This document shows positions 16,903-25,825 of a DNA stretch of 40,982 nt, in pieces. Under the pieces are notes generated by a model that was not told where the DNA came from, did no database searches, and was given only the letters and a program-made list of their open reading frames with translations. The stretch is from Hyphomicrobiales bacterium (GTDB taxonomy: Bacteria > Pseudomonadota > Alphaproteobacteria > Rhizobiales > Methyloligellaceae): contig JANQLP010000170.1 of the NCBI GenBank assembly GCA_028280515.1, positions 1 to 40,982 of the forward strand. The letters run 5' to 3'. Every line of letters begins with the position of its first letter. Position 1 is the first letter of the stretch. The position numbers and the translations under genes are program-made.

Positions 16903-17883
16903 GTGGAAGGCTTTTTCGACCTGGCAATCGACAATCTCGGTTCGCCGCTGATTCTGAGCTTCATCCTTGGCCTTGCCGCGTCGCTGGCGCGCTCGGACCT
17001 GTCCTTCCCAGAAGCTGTGGCCAAGGCGCTCTCGATCTATCTCCTGTTTGCGATTGGCTTCAAAGGCGGCGTGAGCGTCTCGGGCTACGGCATTGAGTGG
17101 GGCCTGTTCAGCGCGTTGGCCGCAGGGGTCGTGCTTTCCGCCGTCCTGCCGTTTATTGCATTCGGGCTGCTTAATGTGATGACCCGGCTCAACAGGACGG
17201 ATGCCGCCGCCGTGGCCGCGCACTACGGGTCCATTTCAATCGTCACGTTCGTCGCCGGCACGTCGGTGCTGCAATCCCAGGGGATCGTATCGGAGGGCTA
17301 CATGGTCGCCGTCGCGGCGGCAATGGAGGCGCCCGCCATTCTGTCGGCACTATGGCTCGTCAGCGGCGGCGGGCGGGAGCGGATGGATCCGGGTTTGTGG
17401 CGCGAAATCCTTCTGAACGGCTCGATCGTGCTTCTGGTCGGGTCGTTCGCGATCGGCATCGCGACCGGCGAGAAAGGAATGGCGCAAATCGAAGAGTTCT
17501 TCGTCACTCCCTTCAAGGGCGTGCTGTGCCTGTTCCTGCTCGATATGGGGCTGATCGCCGGCCGCGGCATCCGGAACAGCCGCGGCGTGATCACGCCCGG
17601 CCTGTTCGCGTTCGGCATCCTGATGCCGATGATCGGCGCCACCCTCGGGCTCGTGACCGGGCTCGTCATCGGACTGTCGCCGGGCGGCGTGTTTTTGCTG
17701 GCGGTGCTGTCCGCGTCGGCGTCCTACATCGCCGTGCCGGCCGCGATGCGCGTCGCGCTTCCCGAAGCCGATCCCGGAATATATCTTACGCTCTCGCTTG
17801 CGATCACGTTCCCGTTTAATCTCACTCTCGGACTGCCGCTGTATTTGTTCCTCGCATCGGCCATCACGGGAGGTCCGGCATGA
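16903..17883 (+). CDS. sbtA: Sodium-dependent bicarbonate transporter, SbtA family
   Basis: A 326-residue, highly hydrophobic protein with about ten membrane segments in two homologous halves. Family features include the FAIGFKGGV segment near residue 50, HYGSISIVTFVAG near residue 107, and the second-half counterpart SASASYIAVPAAMR near residue 270. The SbtA family imports bicarbonate with sodium. The start is GTG at 16903 with GGAGGG five bases upstream. Its stop overlaps the start of the next gene by four bases (ATGA). That gene is the PII-like regulator usually paired with SbtA. In an organism of this kind it may feed carboxylation reactions or autotrophic growth; which one cannot be read from this window. 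Confidence 0.88.
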   Translation: MEGFFDLAIDNLGSPLILSFILGLAASLARSDLSFPEAVAKALSIYLLFAIGFKGGVSVSGYGIEWGLFSALAAGVVLSAVLPFIAFGLLNVMTRLNRTDAAAVAAHYGSISIVTFVAGTSVLQSQGIVSEGYMVAVAAAMEAPAILSALWLVSGGGRERMDPGLWREILLNGSIVLLVGSFAIGIATGEKGMAQIEEFFVTPFKGVLCLFLLDMGLIAGRGIRNSRGVITPGLFAFGILMPMIGATLGLVTGLVIGLSPGGVFLLAVLSASASYIAVPAAMRVALPEADPGIYLTLSLAITFPFNLTLGLPLYLFLASAITGGPA

Positions 17884-18191
17884 AACTGCATGACGCCAAG
17901 CGGGTCGCCATCATCATCGAGGCACCAATGCAGCGCCGCCTGACCGAAGCGATGGAGCGCGCCGGCGTCACGGGATACTCGGTCCTGAAGGTGCAGGCCG
18001 GGTCGGGGCAATCGGGGCGATGGTCGGCGGATGCGGCGGTGGGCAAGGCGGGCGGCCTGGTACAGGTGGTGTGCGTCGTTCGCCAGGACGGACTCGACGA
18101 GTTGATCGAACACGCCTTTCCGCTGGTGCAGCGTCATATCGGAATCATCACGGTGACCGACTGCCAGGTCCTGCGGCCCGAGCGTTTCTGA
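17880..18191 (+). CDS. sbtB: PII-like regulator of the bicarbonate transporter (SbtB type)
   Basis: A 103-residue protein with the beta-alpha-beta pattern of PII signalling proteins: a core strand KRVAIIIEAPM, a T-loop-like segment around residues 40-58 (AGSGQSGRWSAD), and a second ferredoxin-like half ending ITVTDCQVLRPERF. SbtB proteins bind adenine nucleotides and gate SbtA. The C-terminal CGPxGC redox loop found in many cyanobacterial SbtB proteins is absent, so this version ends soon after the last strand. It is translationally coupled to sbtA by an ATGA overlap. Function is assigned from family and pairing. Confidence 0.82.
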   Translation: MKLHDAKRVAIIIEAPMQRRLTEAMERAGVTGYSVLKVQAGSGQSGRWSADAAVGKAGGLVQVVCVVRQDGLDELIEHAFPLVQRHIGIITVTDCQVLRPERF

Positions 18192-18236
18192 TATCGGAGG
18201 GGCCGGCGGCCGAAGACGTTTAGGGGCATTTAGCGC

Positions 18237-19571
18237 ATGGCCCGCGGCCCTCGACACACACATCGCAGTGTTCCACGCCGACCAACTGGCCTGAGGTGCG
18301 ATTTGCGAAACGACGAGCGTGCCCACATTCTGCAGATCCTCGTTGCGCCCGCGCGCCCGGAGTCACTCCGGTCCCGCGCCGCACTGGCGAGTTGGCTTGG
18401 CCTTCTTGCGCTCTCCGTGCTGCTGCTTTCCTCCCCGGCTCTGGCCGGCGCCAGGGAGAAGATCGCAAAGCTGGCGCCCTCGGGCCTGGTGCTGGTGATG
18501 GACGCCGACGGCAACGAACTGGTGGCGCAGAATGCCGACCGGCCGTTCGTTCCGGCCTCCGTCACAAAGATCGTGACCGCGTGGCTGGCGATGGAGGTCC
18601 TCGGCGGCGAATACCGCTTCAAGACGCGCTTTTACCTGGATGCCGATCGGGTGCTGTATGTGCGCGGGGGCGGAGATCCCTTCCTCATCTCCGAGGAGCT
18701 GGCTCTTCTCGCGCCCCGGCTGGTCGCCGCGGTCGGCAAGGAGCCGCTCACCGGCCTCGTGCTCGACGCGAGCTACTACCCGTCCGACCTTCGCATCCCG
18801 GGCGTCGAGCGATCCAGCCGGGCCTACGACGCCCTGAACTCCGCCCTGGCGGTGAACTTCAACACGATCCACGCCGTACGCCGCGGCAAGAAGGTCCGCT
18901 CCGCCGAAAAACAGACGCCGATCACACCGCTGGCGATCAGCCAGTTCCGCGCACGCGGGCCCAATGGCCGCGGCCGCATCAGCCTGGCCCAGGATCCGGC
19001 TGTCAGCCTGCAATATGCCGGTGAGCTGATCGCCGCATTCATCAGGCGGGCCGGCGGGACCCTGAACGGCGAGATTACCACCGGCACCGTGCCCGAAGGC
19101 CTTGCGCCGGTCTACGTGCACCGCCAGTCGCACCCGCTCTCGGAAATCCTCACCGAGATACTGCGCTATTCAAACAACTATATTGCCAACCAGATCTTCC
19201 TGGAGATCGGCGGCCACCGCCATGGCGGTCCTGTCAGCCTTGAGAAGTCGCGCAATGTCGCGCAGGAAATTCTCGCCGCGCACGGCCTCGCCGAGGCCAT
19301 CCGGCTTGAGGAGGGCTCAGGGCTCAGCCGCGGCAATCGTTTCACGGCACGTGGTCTCGCCCGGCTGCTCGACCTCTTCGCACCCCACGCCGGCCTGCTT
19401 TACGGTCAGGACGGCGCCCCGCACAAGACCGGCACGCTATCCGGCGTCAGCACGCTGGCGGGCTACGCCAAGACCGCCCGGCATGGGCAGGTACGCTTCG
19501 TGATCGCTCTGCGGAGCAACAATGGCGGCCTGCGCTTCCGCCTGCTTCGGGCCATTGAGACCGGGTTGTAG
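18237..19571 (+). CDS. D-alanyl-D-alanine carboxypeptidase/endopeptidase, PBP4 (peptidase S13) family
   Basis: Up to 444 residues, exported to the periplasm to trim or open peptidoglycan cross-links. The three penicillin-binding motifs are present: SVTK (Ser-x-x-Lys) after FVPA, SNN (Ser-x-Asn) in RYSNNYIANQ, and KTG in HKTGTLSG. The domain inserted between SxxK and SxN, typical of PBP4, is shorter than in E. coli DacB. A hydrophobic signal segment (LASWLGLLALSVLLLSSPALAG) lies at about residues 49-71 of the longest frame. The true start is therefore probably later than 18237. An in-frame TTG at 18303, preceded by GAGG, gives a more normal signal peptide. It does not belong functionally to the neighbouring carbon or respiration genes. 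Confidence 0.85.
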   Translation: MARGPRHTHRSVPRRPTGLRCDLRNDERAHILQILVAPARPESLRSRAALASWLGLLALSVLLLSSPALAGAREKIAKLAPSGLVLVMDADGNELVAQNADRPFVPASVTKIVTAWLAMEVLGGEYRFKTRFYLDADRVLYVRGGGDPFLISEELALLAPRLVAAVGKEPLTGLVLDASYYPSDLRIPGVERSSRAYDALNSALAVNFNTIHAVRRGKKVRSAEKQTPITPLAISQFRARGPNGRGRISLAQDPAVSLQYAGELIAAFIRRAGGTLNGEITTGTVPEGLAPVYVHRQSHPLSEILTEILRYSNNYIANQIFLEIGGHRHGGPVSLEKSRNVAQEILAAHGLAEAIRLEEGSGLSRGNRFTARGLARLLDLFAPHAGLLYGQDGAPHKTGTLSGVSTLAGYAKTARHGQVRFVIALRSNNGGLRFRLLRAIETGL

Positions 19572-19984
19572 GCATCTTGCAATAGCCGGGCGAAGCATGC
19601 TGCGAGTTCCTCTTTGACTTGCGGCGTGGCCACCGCCAATACCCCGCGGCCGCCGGGTCAGGCGGGATCGCAGACTTTCACGGTAATTGCGCAATCAAAG
19701 CGTTCCGCGATCTGCCGTGAACACCCGGATTGACCATGCACAGCGAAACGCGCGGCCAAGTCATCGAGACATTTCGCGCCCGATGTTCACCGAACGCTGA
19801 TGCAAACGTGATTAGCAACAGGGATAGTGCAGGCCACACCGGATTTTTGGCGGCAGGCTGCGTGTCCAGCCTGAAAAACGAACTGACCGAACGACACACT
19901 GCAGGCTCCACAGGTGAACAATCTCGGAAGCTTATGCATCTGAGAATCAGGCTTGTACGTCTGAGAGGTAAAACATGCACGTGA
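19572..19984. other. 413-bp intergenic region
   Basis: No convincing gene or RNA is seen. A small open frame at 19730-19984 has no recognisable features. The last part contains GAGAGG and then an ATG at 19975 opening a 14-codon frame that overlaps the next gene. The region presumably holds the promoter of the DUF3179 gene. Confidence 0.35.
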
Positions 19985-21382
19985 ATGGGTCCCGCTATGA
20001 CATCGTCGATCGGCTTTAAACCGCGCATCTTCTTTTTTGTGTCGCTGGTGACGCTATCTGTGTTCTGGCTCGGTGCGCTGCGGGCCCAGGAAGCTGCGCC
20101 GCTGCCGGACTATGTGATTGAGAAATTCGGCAAACCGCCGGCCGTGCCGAAAGGCCCGCTGTCCAAGGAGTTGCAGTCCGCTGTGAAGGCGGCGTTTGTC
20201 GACAGCGTGACGAGTTCGACATGGGGGCGAGACCAGACGATCGCTCTGGGCGAAATCGCCGCATCGAAAGATCCTCGGATTGCCTGGCTGATCAGCGACT
20301 TGATGCGCTTCGCCCCCAGACGCCAGATGAATGCGGAACTTGCCGAGGCCGCTGCCAGGCTGCTGGGCATCAAGCCGCCGACCTCAAATCACTGGGGGGT
20401 CGTAACCGACCAGCTCATTGCATGGGATATTCCGGCGCCCCCTGATTATTTGCGGGTGAAGCGCGCCATTTTTACGAATCTTGTGCCCGGTTGGGAGAAG
20501 ATCTTTGTTGATGGAGACATCGACTGGAGGCACGTCTCATGGGGTGGCGTGCTGATCGACGATCGCAAGTACGATACGACAGACGAACCGTGCAATTGCA
20601 TTCCCGCAGCCGACAATCCCAAAGTGAGCAGCGCGAAAGACGCGACATGGCTCAAGGACGAGGATATCGTTTTTGGCATCGGGGTAAACGGTGAGTACCG
20701 GGCATATCCGCGACGCATTATGGAAGTGCGCGAGATGGTCAACGATACGTTGGGCGGAAGACATCTCGGAATTCCATATTGCACCTTGTGCGGCGCAGCG
20801 CAGGCTTATTTCACGGATCAGCTGCCCGAGGGGATCGACCGACCGATTCTGCGCACGTCGGGACTGCTGATCCGGTCCAACAAAGTGATGTACGACGTCA
20901 ATACATATTCGGTGTTCGATACATTTCTGGGCAAAGCGGTGACGGGGGCCCTGGCGGAGAAGAAACTGCAACTGAAGCAAGCCAGTGTCGTCACCACCGA
21001 CTGGGGTACCTGGAAGAAGGCTCACCCCGAGACGACCGTGCTGGTCGAAGAGCTGGCGCTTGGACGCGATTTTGATTTTCGCAATGGCCGCGACGCCAAT
21101 GGACCGATATTCCCGGTCGGTGATGTCGATCCGCGTTTGCCGGTTCACGAGGACATCATTGGCGTTGTCACAGCGTCGGGCAAGCCGGTGGCGTTTCAGC
21201 GAAGCAAAGCATTTGTGGCCCTGAAAAAAGGCGATGTGATTGCTTACGAAAACGTCCGTCTGAAACTTGAGGCCGGCGGTATAAGAGCCGTGGATGCAGA
21301 TGGTTCCGATCTTGGGAGCCATCAGGCGTTTTGGTTTGCCTGGTCGCAATTCCATCCTCAGACCGCACTCTGGCCCGGGTAA
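19985..21382 (+). CDS. DUF3179 domain-containing secreted protein
   Basis: A 465-residue protein with an N-terminal signal or anchor segment (about residues 14-36, ending LRAQ). The body has DUF3179 family features: KDEDIVFGIGVNGEYRAYP, then a cysteine-bearing IPYCTLCGAAQAY segment. Another segment, SGLLIRSNKVMYD, is followed by a C-terminal FWFAWSQFHPQT stretch. The function of the family is unknown to me. The two cysteines in YCTLCG could bind metal or form a disulfide in the periplasm. Residues about 60-130 form a helical HEAT-like N-terminal part. The start is uncertain: ATG 19985 and ATG 19997 both lack a good ribosome site, and the best site belongs to the small overlapping frame at 19975. 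Confidence 0.8.
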   Translation: MGPAMTSSIGFKPRIFFFVSLVTLSVFWLGALRAQEAAPLPDYVIEKFGKPPAVPKGPLSKELQSAVKAAFVDSVTSSTWGRDQTIALGEIAASKDPRIAWLISDLMRFAPRRQMNAELAEAAARLLGIKPPTSNHWGVVTDQLIAWDIPAPPDYLRVKRAIFTNLVPGWEKIFVDGDIDWRHVSWGGVLIDDRKYDTTDEPCNCIPAADNPKVSSAKDATWLKDEDIVFGIGVNGEYRAYPRRIMEVREMVNDTLGGRHLGIPYCTLCGAAQAYFTDQLPEGIDRPILRTSGLLIRSNKVMYDVNTYSVFDTFLGKAVTGALAEKKLQLKQASVVTTDWGTWKKAHPETTVLVEELALGRDFDFRNGRDANGPIFPVGDVDPRLPVHEDIIGVVTASGKPVAFQRSKAFVALKKGDVIAYENVRLKLEAGGIRAVDADGSDLGSHQAFWFAWSQFHPQTALWPG

Positions 21383-21560
21383 CCTTGGCGGCCGTTCTGA
21401 TCGGACATACTGGACAGTCGCTCCATACCCTGACGCCAATGCGCAGACTGGCCATCGCTTCGAAAGACCTGAGTTGCAGGATTGCGGACATTCCGAAAGC
21501 GCCTAACGAGCGTCCTCCGGTTGGCAAGAGCGGACGTCGCGCACGACTTGTGCTAAGCGG

Positions 21561-22574
21561 GTGTTCCAGGTTCTTTACAAGGGGATTCGCCCGTTGCCGT
21601 TGAGTGCGCTCTTTCTGACGATTGCAGTCATGATCATTGTCCCCTTGCCGGGCTCGCCGCGAGCGTTGGCGGCCGAGCAGCCTTCCGGCATTCCGGCATG
21701 GCTGCGGGCCCATGTTGGCACCGGAGAGGGTCGGATCGCATCGGTGGTTCTGGAAAGGGCGCGCGCGTTCTACCGGCAAAAGGTCAGCGAAGGCGCGGTC
21801 AACAATCCCTGCTATTTCGCCATGGACGCGACGCGCCCCAGCACGTTGCGCAGTGGTCGGCTCGGGCGCCGGTTCTACATCATCTGCGAAGCAGACCAGT
21901 CGTTCCGCGCGATCTATTCCGGCTATGGCAACGGGCGGAAACTGCGGCGTGCGAATTTCTCGAACGGCCGGCAATGCGCGAAGAACTTCAGCAATGCGGA
22001 GGGGTCGAATCTGACCACGGGCGGCGCCTATGTGACGGCCGAAACGAGGGAATCGTTCAAAGGGTATTACCGTGCCTCGGGCAAGAAGACGCCTTTCCTT
22101 CGCATCTTCCTGCTGTTTGACGGGGAAGGCGACACCGCTAACGCCAGAGAGCGGGACATCGGCGGGCACCAGGCGGTCATGTTGAGGTGGCGGTGCCGCT
22201 ACAAGAATCCGCAAAGCCCCCATGCGGATGAAGAGGGCTACGTTCCTTTCGGAAAACTGGTGAACTACACCGGCGGCCGCAGCAACGGCTGCACAACCTG
22301 GTCGCCATCAGAATCCAATCGCATTCTCGCGATGGTACGAGACAACCCGACGACGCTCTACATCTATCCTGAGTCCGGCGACATCGACGCGGTCGCGGAG
22401 GTAGTGAAGCGCCAAAAATCCCTGGCGCGCGCGGGACTGTATTGGAACGCGGCCTGCCTGCGCGCGATTGGCGCGCCCAGATTCTGGCCGAAGGAAACCC
22501 TCCAACCGGTCATCGACGACTGGCGGGCGTCCCTTCCGAAGCGGCCGCCGCGGAAGTTGCCGATCTGCAAGTGA
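21561..22574 (+). CDS. Secreted L,D-transpeptidase-like protein (YkuD_2-like)
   Basis: Up to 337 residues, with a hydrophobic signal segment at about residues 12-37 ending ALAAEQ. The C-terminal half contains GGHQAVMLRW and GGRSNGCTTW, where SNGC fits the Ser-x-Gly-Cys catalytic motif of L,D-transpeptidases and the upstream His is in the expected order. It would act on peptidoglycan stem peptides in the periplasm. Overall resemblance to the family is modest, so the call is tentative. The listed start is GTG at 21561. TTG at 21594, with AAGGGG about eight bases upstream, has the better ribosome site and gives a more typical signal peptide. A second Cys pair (NNPCYFAMD and FYIICEAD) may form a disulfide. 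Confidence 0.55.
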   Translation: MFQVLYKGIRPLPLSALFLTIAVMIIVPLPGSPRALAAEQPSGIPAWLRAHVGTGEGRIASVVLERARAFYRQKVSEGAVNNPCYFAMDATRPSTLRSGRLGRRFYIICEADQSFRAIYSGYGNGRKLRRANFSNGRQCAKNFSNAEGSNLTTGGAYVTAETRESFKGYYRASGKKTPFLRIFLLFDGEGDTANARERDIGGHQAVMLRWRCRYKNPQSPHADEEGYVPFGKLVNYTGGRSNGCTTWSPSESNRILAMVRDNPTTLYIYPESGDIDAVAEVVKRQKSLARAGLYWNAACLRAIGAPRFWPKETLQPVIDDWRASLPKRPPRKLPICK

Positions 22575-22847
22575 CGGCGATGTATCGTCTCCTTCCCGCG
22601 TATCCAGATCCAGGGAAACAGCTGTCGAAGATCAAGCGCGTCAGAACGTTCGCGCTGTACCGGGAGCTGCCGAAGCGGACGACTGCTTCTGGCGCGAAGC
22701 GGGTACGTCAAACCGGCTGTCGCCGTGTCGGCCCCCTGTCCGAAGCGGACGTCGGGCGACGACAGCCGAGTGGTCGGTCAGAATCATGCTTCCCTCACGG
22801 ACATACACGGCTATTGTCGTGGAACATCGCCGTGAGTGGGAGGGCAA

Positions 22848-23357
22848 ATGGCCGATCGCAAGAAGCGCCGCGCTTTGGAACCTGGGCACCACCGGAAGTT
22901 TCTGGTGGTCGTCGACGACTCGCCCGAATTCGAGGTTGCGCTGTTCTTTGCCGCACGTGTCGCAATGCGCACGAAGGGCCGCCTTGTCATGCTTTACGTC
23001 GAAGAACCTTTGAAACTCGGCGGCTGGATGCACATCAAAGTGGATGCGCCCGATTTCCCGCAAAAACAGGCCGAGGCCAAAATTGCAGAATTCACCCGAA
23101 ACCTCGAGAAGCTCGGCCTCAAGGGTTTGCGCACCGAGACGGTATTCCGTTCCGGCGACAAGGCCGAAGAAATCCTCAAGTCGATCAGGAACGACGAAGA
23201 TATCGCCGTGCTTGTGCTTGGCGCCTCGGTCAGCAGCGCAGGACCCGGACCCCTGGTATCTTCATTGGTCGGAGGTGACCGTGCCGGCACCTTTCCGATT
23301 CCAATCTATGTTGTTCCGGGCGGCTTGACCCACGAGGAGATTGCCGGCCTGGCGTAA
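22848..23357 (+). CDS. Universal stress protein, UspA family
   Basis: A 169-residue cytoplasmic protein of the Rossmann-like UspA fold: a first strand KFLVVVDDSPEFEVAL, a second GRLVMLYVEEP, and the nucleotide-loop region VLVLGASVSSAGPGPLVSSL near the C-terminus. The loop departs from the classical GxxGx9GS pattern, so ATP binding is uncertain. I chose ATG 22848 because GGGAGGG lies five bases upstream; the open frame extends four codons further. It appears to be a single-gene unit with 273 bp of non-coding sequence ahead, in which I see no feature. Confidence 0.83.
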   Translation: MADRKKRRALEPGHHRKFLVVVDDSPEFEVALFFAARVAMRTKGRLVMLYVEEPLKLGGWMHIKVDAPDFPQKQAEAKIAEFTRNLEKLGLKGLRTETVFRSGDKAEEILKSIRNDEDIAVLVLGASVSSAGPGPLVSSLVGGDRAGTFPIPIYVVPGGLTHEEIAGLA

Positions 23358-23484
23358 GGGTCCGCACCTTCGGAAACCGGCGACAATCACAAAGTCTCTG
23401 ATCGTCCGTATTGAGCTTCGGGCCACCCGCTCCTATCTAACTGGGAGACGAGAAACGGTATTTCTGCATTATGGGAGGACCAGA

Positions 23485-24003
23485 ATGACCGCCTTTCGCA
23501 GTCTCAAGACCGCCACCTTCGCCACACTCACTGGCGCCGCACTTATGGCGCTTGTGCCTTCGGCACCGGCCGAGGCCTTCAGCGGCGTGTATTACGACCA
23601 CTCCGGACGAAGCGCGATCAAGGTGAACCCCTGCGGTGCCGGCTTGTGCGGGCGTATTGTCTGGCTGAAGAATCCGTCTCACAGCAAGGCGTGCGGCACT
23701 GCCGTCATCGGCGGCGGGAAGCGCGTTGGAAAATCCTATGACACCGGCTGGATCTACAATCCGGAAAACGGCAAGAAATATAGTGTCGAGGTCACCCAGA
23801 TCAGCGCGTCCCAGCTCAAGGTGATGGGCTACGCCGGTTCCAAGATGTTGTCGAAGACGATGGTATGGCGCCGGGCGCCTTCCAACCTCAAGCTTTGCAG
23901 CCGGACTCGGAGTATTTCGATCGACAAGGGCAAACCGGAACTCGTGGAATTGAATTGGGGCGATTTCACTCAACTCGACGAAAACCAAAAGAAAACGAAC
24001 TGA
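23485..24003 (+). CDS. DUF2147 family secreted protein
   Basis: A 172-residue protein with a clear signal peptide (about residues 7-31, ending PAEAF). The mature part begins SGVYYDHSGRSAIKVNPCGAGLCGRIVW, matching the DUF2147 fold: a small beta-barrel with a conserved pair of cysteines and a GWIYNPENGKKYSVE segment. The family is widespread in Proteobacteria and of unknown function, probably periplasmic. The ATG at 23485 follows GGGAGG at a good distance. The longer open frame from 23341 overlaps the end of the stress protein gene and is not believable. Confidence 0.83.
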   Translation: MTAFRSLKTATFATLTGAALMALVPSAPAEAFSGVYYDHSGRSAIKVNPCGAGLCGRIVWLKNPSHSKACGTAVIGGGKRVGKSYDTGWIYNPENGKKYSVEVTQISASQLKVMGYAGSKMLSKTMVWRRAPSNLKLCSRTRSISIDKGKPELVELNWGDFTQLDENQKKTN

Positions 24004-24243
24004 AGTCCATCGCCGAGACGCCGGTGTGATCCGGCGCGATCGACGTGCGGGTTATTCCAAGTGTCACGGCGCTGACCGGGCCGAAGGACCGCTCGGGGTC
24101 TGAAACGGACCTGAAACGTTGCGGCTTGGAACACCTGCAACGTGCCACCAGTCGACATCCGGACGGTCCTGGGTTCAGAAACGGAGGCTCTTGGACGGAG
24201 GAATAATTGGACCCTTCCTATCCAGTCCCACGACGAACACGCC

Positions 24244-25020
24244 TCACCGTATCGCCGCGACGATCGCATCGAGGCCGTCCGTCAGCGCCGCGGGGCCCGG
24301 TTGCAGGATCAGCGGCGACTTGATCTCGACGATCCGGTCATCGCGCACCGCTGGGATCGCGTCCCACCCCGGCCGCTGCCTGATCCGATCCGGCGCGACC
24401 TTCTTGCCGCACCATGACGCAAGGATGATGTCAGGCGCCGCCTGGATCACGTCCTCAGGCGAGACAATGCGGTCCTTCGCCGCCTTCTGCTTCCCGAGAG
24501 CAAGGAACACGTCCTCACCGCCAGCTATACCGACCAGTTCGGACACCCAGCCAATACCGCTGATAAGCGGTTTGTCCCACTCCTCGAAATATACCCTTGG
24601 TCTCCACCTGCCGTTTGCCGAAGACGCCACCTCCTCGAGCCGGGCCTCATATTCCCGCGCCAGCGCCTCTGCCCTGTCAGCCGCACCAACCAGGGCGCCC
24701 AAAGTGCGGATCATGGCGAGGATGCCCGCAACATCGCGATGGTTGAAGGCATGCACGGCGACACCCGCTCTTATCAACTCGGCGGCGATTTCGGCCTGGA
24801 GATCGGAGAAGGTGAGAACGAGGTCGGGCTCAAGCTCCAGGATTTTCGGGATGTCGGCGGATGTGAACGCCGAAACACGCGGCTTCTCCCGCCGCACTTT
24901 TGGCGGGCGCACGGCATATCCGGACACGCCGACAATGCGGTCTTCCTCGCCGAGAAGATACAGCGTCTCGACAGTCTCCTCGGTCAGGCAGATAATCCTT
25001 GATGGCGGAAACCCGCGCAT
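24244..25020 (-). CDS. Cobalamin-binding protein, BtuF/TroA-like, without a signal peptide
   Basis: A 258-residue protein of the ABC-transporter substrate-binding fold for corrinoids and iron chelates. It opens RIICLTEETVETLYLLGEEDRIVGVSGY, includes KILELEPDLVLTFSDLQ, and has the C-terminal segment APDIILASWCGKKV. Unlike BtuF it begins directly at the fold, so it is probably cytoplasmic and not part of a periplasmic uptake system. It starts one base after the stop of cobF, indicating translational coupling and a link to corrinoid synthesis or handling. Its precise function is not known. Confidence 0.75.
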   Translation of the reverse strand: MRGFPPSRIICLTEETVETLYLLGEEDRIVGVSGYAVRPPKVRREKPRVSAFTSADIPKILELEPDLVLTFSDLQAEIAAELIRAGVAVHAFNHRDVAGILAMIRTLGALVGAADRAEALAREYEARLEEVASSANGRWRPRVYFEEWDKPLISGIGWVSELVGIAGGEDVFLALGKQKAAKDRIVSPEDVIQAAPDIILASWCGKKVAPDRIRQRPGWDAIPAVRDDRIVEIKSPLILQPGPAALTDGLDAIVAAIR

Positions 25021-25021
25021 A

Positions 25022-25798
25022 TCAGTCTTCCTTGGACTCAGGCCGGGTCAGCAAATACGTGTCCATTATCCAGCCGTGGTTCTTTTGCGCCGCCTCTTTC
25101 AGGCGCTCGATCTCTCCCGCGACGTCTTCCAGATTGCCCGAGACAAGAATCTCGTCCGGGGTTCCGACATAGGCACCCCAGTGGATGTAGATGTCGTCCT
25201 CCACCTTCGTAAAGGCCGCATTGCCGTCGAGCATGACCACGACGCTTCCGGCATCTTCGGGGAATCCCTGCGACAGCCTGCGCCCGGTCGTGATGGTGAC
25301 GGCCTCCCCGATGCGGTTGAGCGGAACCTTGTGCCGGGCGGCGAGCGCCTGAACGCTGGTGATGCCCGGCACCACGTCGTACTCCAGCTCCATCCTGCCC
25401 TTCGCGCGAATGCTTTCGAGGATGCGCAGCGTGCCGTCGTAGAGCGACGGGTCGCCCCATACCAGGAACGCGCCGTACTCGTCCTCGCCCAACTCGTCCG
25501 CAAGGAGCCGCTCATAGACCCGCTCAACCTCGCCGCGCCATGCCTTTATGCCCTTGCGGTAATCACCCCCGGGCTTCGGGCGCACGGGACTGTCGAACGT
25601 CACCATGCGGTAATCCCGATTCTCGATGAAGCGTTCGCAGATGTCCCGCCGCAGCCGGGCCAGCTGCTCCTTGCCGCCGCCCTTGTCGGGTATGAAGAAC
25701 ACCGATGCCAGGTTGAGCGCTTTAACGGCCTGGATCGTGACATAGTCGGGATTGCCCGCTCCCATCCCGATGACGATGACGTTCCGTCTCACACGCAC
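25022..25798 (-). CDS. cobF: Precorrin-6A synthase (deacetylating)
   Basis: A 258-residue SAM-dependent methyltransferase of the tetrapyrrole methylase family. It shows the N-terminal VIVIGMGAGNPDYVTIQAV motif, the FLVWGDPSLYD loop, and VVPGITSVQALAARH, all typical of CobF. CobF methylates C-1 and removes the acetyl group in the aerobic cobalamin pathway. The start is GTG at 25798 with GGGAGCGG upstream. The gene lies 27 bp downstream of the broken nrdB, with the corrinoid-binding-protein gene directly after it. No other cob gene is near, so cobF is separated from the main pathway operon. Confidence 0.9.
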   Translation of the reverse strand: MRVRRNVIVIGMGAGNPDYVTIQAVKALNLASVFFIPDKGGGKEQLARLRRDICERFIENRDYRMVTFDSPVRPKPGGDYRKGIKAWRGEVERVYERLLADELGEDEYGAFLVWGDPSLYDGTLRILESIRAKGRMELEYDVVPGITSVQALAARHKVPLNRIGEAVTITTGRRLSQGFPEDAGSVVVMLDGNAAFTKVEDDIYIHWGAYVGTPDEILVSGNLEDVAGEIERLKEAAQKNHGWIMDTYLLTRPESKED

Positions 25799-25825
25799 GA
25801 TCCGCTCCCTGCATCGGCGGCCTAC

